Shown here in pieces: positions 58,746 through 64,000 of a stretch of DNA of 64,000 nucleotides; position 1 is the stretch's first letter, and each line of letters opens with the position of its first letter. A model generated the notes under the pieces. The model ran no database searches. It was given only the letters and a program-made list of their open reading frames with translations, and was not told the DNA's origin. The stretch is from Spirosoma fluviale (GTDB lineage: Bacteria; Bacteroidota; Bacteroidia; Cytophagales; Spirosomataceae), in NCBI RefSeq assembly GCF_900230225.1, contig NZ_OCNH01000005.1:310001-374000 (forward strand). Direction: 5' to 3'. A program made the translations under genes and the position numbers.

Positions 58746-58892
58746 CTACTTTGCTCGCTTCGGTTTTTTTGTGGGTTGACGAGCCCTTGTTGGCAACGTG
58801 CTAGGTTGGAGGGCTTCGGCAACTTTCTGCATCACGTCCAGAATCTCCGGCGGGGTGTGCCCATTCTTGTTGGGGTAAACGGTCATTTTCAT
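58746..58892 (-). CDS. Small basic protein (48 aa) in the caspase operon
   Basis: A 48-residue open frame, MKMTVYPNKNGHTPPEILDV then MQKVAEALQPSTLPTR and a lysine-rich end, on the same strand as its neighbours, 23 bp before the PP2C-like gene and 77 bp after the caspase gene. It is short and has no family match by eye, but its direction, start codon and position support a real gene. Confidence 0.5.
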   Translation of the reverse strand: MKMTVYPNKNGHTPPEILDVMQKVAEALQPSTLPTRARQPTKKPKRAK

Positions 58893-58969
58893 TTATTTGG
58901 GGATTTTTTCTAAAGCGAGACACGGGCCGACAATCTCATCAGGCTGACACAAAAAACGCGTAGTACCAT

Positions 58970-60532
58970 TTACTGAGCCCGGGAGACGACCCGGAAGCCA
59001 ACGTGGTAGTTTTGGTACGAGGGAGTGATGCTAAGGCGATCCTGAACCCGAACGGACTGAGGGAAAATGGCCCAACTGCCCCCTCGAAACACACGGGTCA
59101 ACCCGGTAGTGGGGCCGACCGGACTACTTTGGCTACTGCTGCTGTAAGTGCCATACCAGTCGGCACACCACTCCCATACATTTCCACTCATGTCATACAG
59201 GCCAAGGGCGTTTGCCCGGAAAGTGCCCACTGGTATAGTTTCACCTCGGTAATTGCCCGCTTTCGAGTAGGGTTTTTTATAGGTCTCACGCCCATCAAAG
59301 TTCGCTTCGGCGGGGTCAAGTACATCACGTCCGTTACCAAAGCGGGTACGGGTGCCTGCCCCGCCCCCTGCTGCATACTCCCACTCGGCTTCGGTGGGTA
59401 GGCGATAGTTGCCACCCGTGCGGGCGTTGAGCTTTTCAAGAAACTCCTGCACATCATTCCACGATACCTGCTCCACCGGGCAATCAGGGCAGTCTTTGAA
59501 ATGCGAGGGGTTGTTGCTCATGATAGCTTCCCACTGCCGTTGGGTTACTTCGTACTTGCCCATCAGAAAGCCACTGACCGTTACGGTATGCACGGGTTTT
59601 TCGTCCTTATCCCCCTCGTTCCGCGTATCGCCCATCTGGAAGGTGCCTTCGGGGATGTAGACCATCTGGGCAAAGGGCAGGTCGAGGTATTGGCGGTTTT
59701 TCGGGGCGGGGGGCGGGGGCATATCGGGAGTAGTTGACTGGCTTTGGATCAGAACAAACTCATGGTCCAGTTCGTCGACACAGCCGGGTACCTGCGGCTC
59801 TTTAAACTTCGCTGTGGCTGTTTGCAGGCTCTGCCGGGTGGCTTTGAAAATCTGGTTCAGCGTCAGGTTCGGCGTTTCTATGTACTTCAGCAGTTCCTGC
59901 GTAAAATAACTATTGCGCCCCTGTAGGTTTTCGCGGGCGGGTTTGCCTGAGCGCGTCGCAAACATGGTGAAGGTGCCGGCCGGGTTGTTGGCGGGCAAAA
60001 CCATGCCACTGGTAAGCCCCCCTTTGCCAATGGCCAGATTGCGGCAGGCATCCGACACCACAATGCTCGTTTTAACCCCGGCGGCCTCCATAGCCTTGTA
60101 CACACTAGAAAGGGAAATGCCGTAGGTTTGTACATCGGCATTATCTTCAACAATGGGCACGTCGACCGGAATCATGTAGTTCTGCTCATCGTAAATGCCG
60201 CCATGCCCGGAGTAATAGACAAAAGCCACTTCGTACCCCTTTAGCCGGGTGGCGAGGGCTTTGATCTGAGTGTCAAGATTCCGGCGGTCGAGGTCTTTCT
60301 GGAATACCACAGCCGTGAAGCCGAGCCGTTCCAGGGCGGCTTTCATATCGTCGGCATCGTTGTAGGTTTTGCGCAGGTCATATTGGTCGACTGCATAGTT
60401 TTGGTTGGCAAAAATGACGGCCGCTCGTTTGTGGGGCCCTGTGGGTAGTGGTTGTACGATCAGCGTTTTGTCCTGGGCTAGCACGGGCTGCCAGAGCATC
60501 ATGAGCAGCAAACAGTATAGAATGGATTTCAT
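58970..60532 (-). CDS. Secreted caspase/formylglycine-generating-enzyme-like fusion (copy 2)
   Basis: A 520-residue protein. After a signal peptide (MKSILYCLLLMMLWQPVLAQ) comes a C14 caspase domain with H110 in YYSGHGG and C163 in SDACRN, the catalytic pair. Residues ~280-515 are an FGE-sulfatase (SUMF1-like) domain: GTFQMGDTRNEGDKDEKPVH, NYRLPTEAEWEYAAGG, GLYDMSGNVWEWCADW and RVFRGGSW. The copper-binding cysteines of true FGE after RGGSW are absent. The protease is probably exported; target unknown. It is a tandem duplicate of the gene at 60572. Confidence 0.87.
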   Translation of the reverse strand: MKSILYCLLLMMLWQPVLAQDKTLIVQPLPTGPHKRAAVIFANQNYAVDQYDLRKTYNDADDMKAALERLGFTAVVFQKDLDRRNLDTQIKALATRLKGYEVAFVYYSGHGGIYDEQNYMIPVDVPIVEDNADVQTYGISLSSVYKAMEAAGVKTSIVVSDACRNLAIGKGGLTSGMVLPANNPAGTFTMFATRSGKPARENLQGRNSYFTQELLKYIETPNLTLNQIFKATRQSLQTATAKFKEPQVPGCVDELDHEFVLIQSQSTTPDMPPPPAPKNRQYLDLPFAQMVYIPEGTFQMGDTRNEGDKDEKPVHTVTVSGFLMGKYEVTQRQWEAIMSNNPSHFKDCPDCPVEQVSWNDVQEFLEKLNARTGGNYRLPTEAEWEYAAGGGAGTRTRFGNGRDVLDPAEANFDGRETYKKPYSKAGNYRGETIPVGTFRANALGLYDMSGNVWEWCADWYGTYSSSSQSSPVGPTTGLTRVFRGGSWAIFPQSVRVQDRLSITPSYQNYHVGFRVVSRAQ

Positions 60533-60571
60533 GTATGAGGTGAGTTAAAAAGAATGGAACCATACACTGCT

Positions 60572-62125
60572 TTATTGAGCCTCGGAGACGACCCGGAAGC
60601 CGCTGTAGGAGTTTCGAGTCGAGGGAGTGCCGAAATTGCGCACTGGGCCCCGAAACTGTGGGTTGCTGAGCCAACAGCCCCCGCGTAATACGCGACCACG
60701 CTTGGTGGCCGCTGGGCCGGTTGGGTTGTGTTGGCTTCTGTGGCTGTAATCAGCATACCAGTCTGCGCACCACTCATATACGTTGCCGGTCATATCGTGC
60801 AAGCCCAGTGCATTCGCCCGGAAGCTGCCCACTGGTACGACTTTTCTTCGCCACTCACCCACCACCGAGTAGGTTTCTTTATAAGCCTCCCTCGCGTCGA
60901 AATTTGCTTCGGCTGGGTCGAGCACATCGCGTCCATTGCCAAAGCGGGTGCGGGTGCCCGAGCCACCCCCGGCGGCATACTCCCACTCGGCTTCGGTGGG
61001 CAGGCGGTAGGTGCCCCCGGTGCGGGCATTGAGCTGTTGCAGGAACGCCTGCACGTCGTCCCAGGATACCTGCTCCACCGGGCAATCGGGGCAATCTTTG
61101 AAATACGAGGGGTTGTTGCCCATGACGGCTTCCCACTGCCGTTGGGTGACTTCATACTTGCCCATCAGAAAGCTACTGACTGTTACGGTGTGTACGGGTT
61201 TTTCGTCCTTGTCACCCTCACGTCGTGTGTCGCCCATCTGGAAGGTGCCTCCGGGGATGTAGACCATCTGGGCAAAGGGCAGGTCGAGGTATTGGCGGGT
61301 TTTCGGGCCGGGGGGCGGTGGTGTGTCGTCTATTTTCTGGATTAACACAAACTCATCATCGAGTTCGTTGGCAATGCCGGGCTCCTGCGGGCGGGGGAAG
61401 TGGGCCGTAGCGGCTTTAACGCCCTGCCGGGTGCGGTAATAAATCTGGTTCAGCGTTAGGTTGGGCGTTTCGAGGTGTTTGAGCAACTCCTGCGTAAAGT
61501 AGCTATTGCGGCCCTGTAGGTTTTCTTTGGCAATGTCGCCCTGTCGGGTGGCAAAGAGGGTGAACGTACCGGCGGGGTTGTTCGCCGGAATCACCATGCC
61601 CGGTGCCAGCGTGCTTTTACCCATGCCAAAGCCCCGGCAGGCATCCGACACCACAATGCCCGTTTTTACCTGTGCTTTGGTGAAGGCTTCATACACCCGG
61701 TTGAGCGAAATACCGAAGGTCTGCACATCGCGTGCGTCGCTCAGGGGTTCAATATCGGTGGGCAGCAGGAAGTTCTCCTGGCCATAGCTGCCGCCATGAC
61801 CGGAGTAGTAGAAGAAGGCCACATCGTAGCCCCGCAGGGTCGTTTCGAGCTGAAGCAGTTCGCGGTTCAGAGCCGAGCGGCTCAGGTCGCGGCTGAATAC
61901 CAGCACCTTGAAGCCGAGCCGCTCCAGGGCAGCTTTCATGTCGTCGGCATCGTTGTAGGTTTTACTGAGGTCCAGCGGGTTGAACCGGTAGTTCTGGTTG
62001 GCGATGATGACAGCGGCCCGGCGTTCGGTACCGCTGGGCAGGGTGGTTACTTTCAGGGTTTTGTCCTGTGCTTGTATTGGCATGACCATTGTCAGCCAAA
62101 GCAGCAGGGAGAGTACAAGTTTCAT
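60572..62125 (-). CDS. Secreted caspase/formylglycine-generating-enzyme-like fusion (copy 1)
   Basis: A 517-residue paralog with the same order: signal peptide MKLVLSLLLWLTMVMPIQAQ, caspase domain with H110 in YYSGHGG and C163 in SDACRG, then the FGE-like domain from about 275 (GTFQMGDTRREGDKDEKPVH, TYRLPTEAEWEYAAGG, RVLRGGCW). One cysteine follows RGG, but the second FGE cysteine is missing. The middle of the FGE domain is almost the same as in the next gene, while the ends differ. Its start lies 5 bp after the DUF4258-like gene, so translation is coupled. Confidence 0.88.
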   Translation of the reverse strand: MKLVLSLLLWLTMVMPIQAQDKTLKVTTLPSGTERRAAVIIANQNYRFNPLDLSKTYNDADDMKAALERLGFKVLVFSRDLSRSALNRELLQLETTLRGYDVAFFYYSGHGGSYGQENFLLPTDIEPLSDARDVQTFGISLNRVYEAFTKAQVKTGIVVSDACRGFGMGKSTLAPGMVIPANNPAGTFTLFATRQGDIAKENLQGRNSYFTQELLKHLETPNLTLNQIYYRTRQGVKAATAHFPRPQEPGIANELDDEFVLIQKIDDTPPPPGPKTRQYLDLPFAQMVYIPGGTFQMGDTRREGDKDEKPVHTVTVSSFLMGKYEVTQRQWEAVMGNNPSYFKDCPDCPVEQVSWDDVQAFLQQLNARTGGTYRLPTEAEWEYAAGGGSGTRTRFGNGRDVLDPAEANFDAREAYKETYSVVGEWRRKVVPVGSFRANALGLHDMTGNVYEWCADWYADYSHRSQHNPTGPAATKRGRVLRGGCWLSNPQFRGPVRNFGTPSTRNSYSGFRVVSEAQ

Positions 62126-62130
62126 GGTGG

Positions 62131-62487
62131 TTAGGTGGGCCAGTGAGTTAGTCGCTTGGTTTTCAATCGGATATATTTATGTGGGTCGGGGTTTCGGTAA
62201 CAGGTTAGTATCTGTCCGGAGTCTCCATTTACCACCACGACGATGTTTCGGGCGTTAATTTTTCGGCAAAGCGCAGCGGGCAGCTTCTTTTCGCCGAGTA
62301 CATAGAAAATAAGCCCCTGTTTATGATACGTTTCACCGTAGGCCAGGGCCAACGCCAATTGCTCTTTACCAATACTTCGTTGTGAAGCCCTCTCCAACGA
62401 GTGATGCGTGTGCCTAAACTGGTATTGTTGTGTTTGGCGGGTGGTCAGGTCTTGTATGTCAACGATTATATTAAACAGGTTATCCAT
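62131..62487 (-). CDS. DUF4258-like protein
   Basis: A 118-residue protein. The segment RHTHHSLERASQRSIGKEQL, followed by YHKQGLIFYVLGEKKLP, matches the DUF4258 form, in which a histidine-serine motif and a basic helix recall RNase-type toxins. The frame is open to 62556 (MALIGFWWFLS...), which would add a hydrophobic start; the ATG at 62485-62487 is used but the longer form is possible. It ends 5 bp before the first caspase gene. Confidence 0.62.
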   Translation of the reverse strand: MDNLFNIIVDIQDLTTRQTQQYQFRHTHHSLERASQRSIGKEQLALALAYGETYHKQGLIFYVLGEKKLPAALCRKINARNIVVVVNGDSGQILTCYRNPDPHKYIRLKTKRLTHWPT

Positions 62488-62607
62488 GGCGTCAATTGGT
62501 TTTAGCGTGTCTCTTTCGTTAATCGACAGAAACCACCAGAATCCAATCAGCGCCATGGAGTCAATTTGTTAAAAACGTACGGTTGCCCTTATCCGGCCAT
62601 TCGTTTG

Positions 62608-63069
62608 CTACTGGTTGTGCTCATACAACTGCATACTCTGCACCATATGGGCCGGTAACCGCACAAGCCGTACCCCCTTTTGTTCGGTTACCGGCAGCGA
62701 AAACCCTTGCCCGTTGGCTGCGGCCTTTATGGGATTGTGCTGCAGTTTGGTAAAATCGGGTAGGGCATATCCCATCAGGAATAATTGTTCAAATTGTTTT
62801 ATATCGCCCTGATTATCAATCTGTAGTTTGTTGCCCTCGTCGGCCCAGGCAAACACGCCCGAGCGCTGTAGGGTATTGAGGAGGGTAGCCAGCGAATCGA
62901 CCCGGAGCAGCAGGGTTTGCCGCTCGGTATCGAGCTTATTTTCTGCCAGGCTGCGGGCCGGGGGCAACGAGCCCGGCAACGGTCGGCTGAACCAGAGGAT
63001 CAGGCCTATAACAAATACCAGCAGAATGCCATAATGCAGCACCCGGCTAAGGTCAGTGGTTGGTTTCAT
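62608..63069 (-). CDS. Single-pass membrane protein of unknown function
   Basis: A 153-residue protein with one N-terminal transmembrane helix (HYGILLVFVIGLILWFSRPL) and a soluble part of mixed structure (DTERQTLLLRVDSLATLLNT, then EGNKLQIDNQGDIKQFEQLF). No family is recognised. It overlaps the preceding transpeptidase-like gene by 17 bp and so belongs to the same translational unit; the soluble part is probably periplasmic. Confidence 0.68.
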   Translation of the reverse strand: MKPTTDLSRVLHYGILLVFVIGLILWFSRPLPGSLPPARSLAENKLDTERQTLLLRVDSLATLLNTLQRSGVFAWADEGNKLQIDNQGDIKQFEQLFLMGYALPDFTKLQHNPIKAAANGQGFSLPVTEQKGVRLVRLPAHMVQSMQLYEHNQ

Positions 63070-64000
63070 TGTGCATCAGGGTTTGAAAACTATCAGACTC
63101 AATTACAGCGCGTACCATGTTTCGGAGGGTTTCGCCAGCATCGCCCCATTCTGCCTCTTCCGACGACTCTTTGTAGAACGAAAAATACAACACCATAAAC
63201 CGGTTGTTGCGGAGGGCTTCGGGGGTTAGGTTGCGCTCGTGAACAGGCTCGCGGCTGATAATGAGCATCAGGTGCTTGTCGCGTTTGCCACCGTTTTTGC
63301 GGTCGCCACTGATAGTTCCGGTTTTGGCGTAGAAATGGTATTGCCCGAACTCGGCCCGAATGGGCCGCAACAAGTCCGCGCTTGTACCCGTTTCGGTAGC
63401 GTGCTGCATGGCCCGGAAGAGCGTATTGCTGTAAAACTGGCTCAGGTTTGAAGCTCTCTCCCAGCTACTATGTGCGTTCAATGGCTGGTACAGGTTCTGA
63501 TGGCTTGCCAGCACACTTCCCCGAAACTCCTTGTTGAACGAGAAGAGCGAGGCCGCCATCTCGGCCATTTTGTAGGGCGTAACGTTGATCGGATCGGCAC
63601 CGGTGGCACACTGCACAATGGCATTGTGCGTATTGTTGCGGTCAATCAGGTACAGATGCGAGGGCTCCGGGAAACTCCAGACCTTGTTAGAACTCATTGA
63701 GTTGTCGAACACGGTGCTGTCTAAGCCGCGCGCCAGGTTCTGCCGGGGAATGGCCCGCTGTTGGTTCGCCTTCCGAATGGGCAAATCGTAGTTGAACCAT
63801 AAGCCCTGCCCCAGCAACGACTGTTGATTACTCCAGTCGATTTGCATGGAGCCGATGTGGTAATCGGTGCCGTTGATGCGAAGCAAGGGGAAATTGCGTT
63901 CGGGTTGAGCGGCACGGCCGCGCACCAGAAACACCTCCCGCTCGTGCTGTAGTTGGTCTGGAGTCAGCGAACCCAGATATACCATCATGGAGTTGTAGGT
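63053..64000 (-). CDS. Transpeptidase-like (penicillin-binding/beta-lactamase fold) protein, C-terminal part
   Basis: The frame is open to the window edge, so only the C-terminal 315 residues are seen. VTPYKMAEMAASLFSFNKEF and FYAKTGTISGDRKNG contain the KTG(T) motif of the serine transpeptidase/beta-lactamase fold; the SxxK and SxN motifs would lie upstream, outside the window. Before them the sequence is beta-rich (PLLRINGTDYHIGSMQIDWS). It leads the operon of membrane protein, DUF4258, caspase pair and others. A murein or peptide-active enzyme is likely; the substrate is not known. Confidence 0.75.
   Translation of the reverse strand, partial: TYNSMMVYLGSLTPDQLQHEREVFLVRGRAAQPERNFPLLRINGTDYHIGSMQIDWSNQQSLLGQGLWFNYDLPIRKANQQRAIPRQNLARGLDSTVFDNSMSSNKVWSFPEPSHLYLIDRNNTHNAIVQCATGADPINVTPYKMAEMAASLFSFNKEFRGSVLASHQNLYQPLNAHSSWERASNLSQFYSNTLFRAMQHATETGTSADLLRPIRAEFGQYHFYAKTGTISGDRKNGGKRDKHLMLIISREPVHERNLTPEALRNNRFMVLYFSFYKESSEEAEWGDAGETLRNMVRAVIESDSFQTLMHNETNH

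Overview
The window is about 64 kb of a Bacteroidota chromosome, most like the Cytophagales (Spirosoma and relatives). The grounds are gene content (DUF5916 outer-membrane protein, LolA next to FtsK, a YtxJ-type bacillithiol-system protein, DivIVA-domain protein, Wzi-like protein, secreted caspase/FGE fusions), a tRNA promoter matching the Bacteroidota form TTG-N21-TATATTTG, and few Shine-Dalgarno sites. The genus is inferred from family resemblance, not from a search.

Layout. 1-9.6 kb: end of a Gfo/Idh/MocA oxidoreductase, then mixed genes (Uma2, SDR, a GxxExxY gene inside an inverted repeat, GNAT, MetE-like methyltransferase, thioesterase, IscA, methylmalonyl-CoA epimerase, M1 peptidase) and an ATPase-TOPRIM pair, possibly defensive, whose second gene has an early in-frame TAG. 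9.9-18.4 kb: housekeeping genes (CBS-type PLP enzyme, RsgA, Kdo transferase, YtxJ, FolB, DivIVA, WD40, phosphopantetheinyl transferase, SirB1-like). 18.6-21.7 kb: sugar-nucleotide genes galE, rfbB, rfbA. 22-31 kb: two unknown genes, a histidine kinase/response regulator pair, SDR, LemA and two TPM-domain proteins, DUF5916, GmhA. 31-45 kb: Wzi-like, Upp, LolA, FtsK, PyrD, CysM, LytTR, FadD, and a large molybdopterin oxidoreductase.

45.23-51.62 kb is a compact integrative element in the 3' end of tRNA-Arg(CCG). It has a 16-bp core repeated at both ends, GTTGACGG arm-type repeats near both ends, a tyrosine recombinase, an excisionase-like HTH protein, a replication protein resembling filamentous-phage gene II/X, a degenerate iteron-like array and four genes of unknown role. 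51.8-57 kb: RNase R, an exonuclease with a damaged motif, LipB, YraN.

57-64 kb is a tightly packed minus-strand operon running in from beyond the window: a transpeptidase-like protein (KTGT motif), a single-pass membrane protein, a DUF4258-like protein, two tandem secreted caspase/FGE-sulfatase fusions, a tiny basic protein, a membrane protein with a possible degenerate PP2C-like domain, and a lipoprotein. It is the best candidate here for an undescribed system.

Throughout, intergenic spaces hold long perfect or near-perfect palindromes. In several the arms are themselves palindromes, and several overlap the stop codon of a neighbouring gene.
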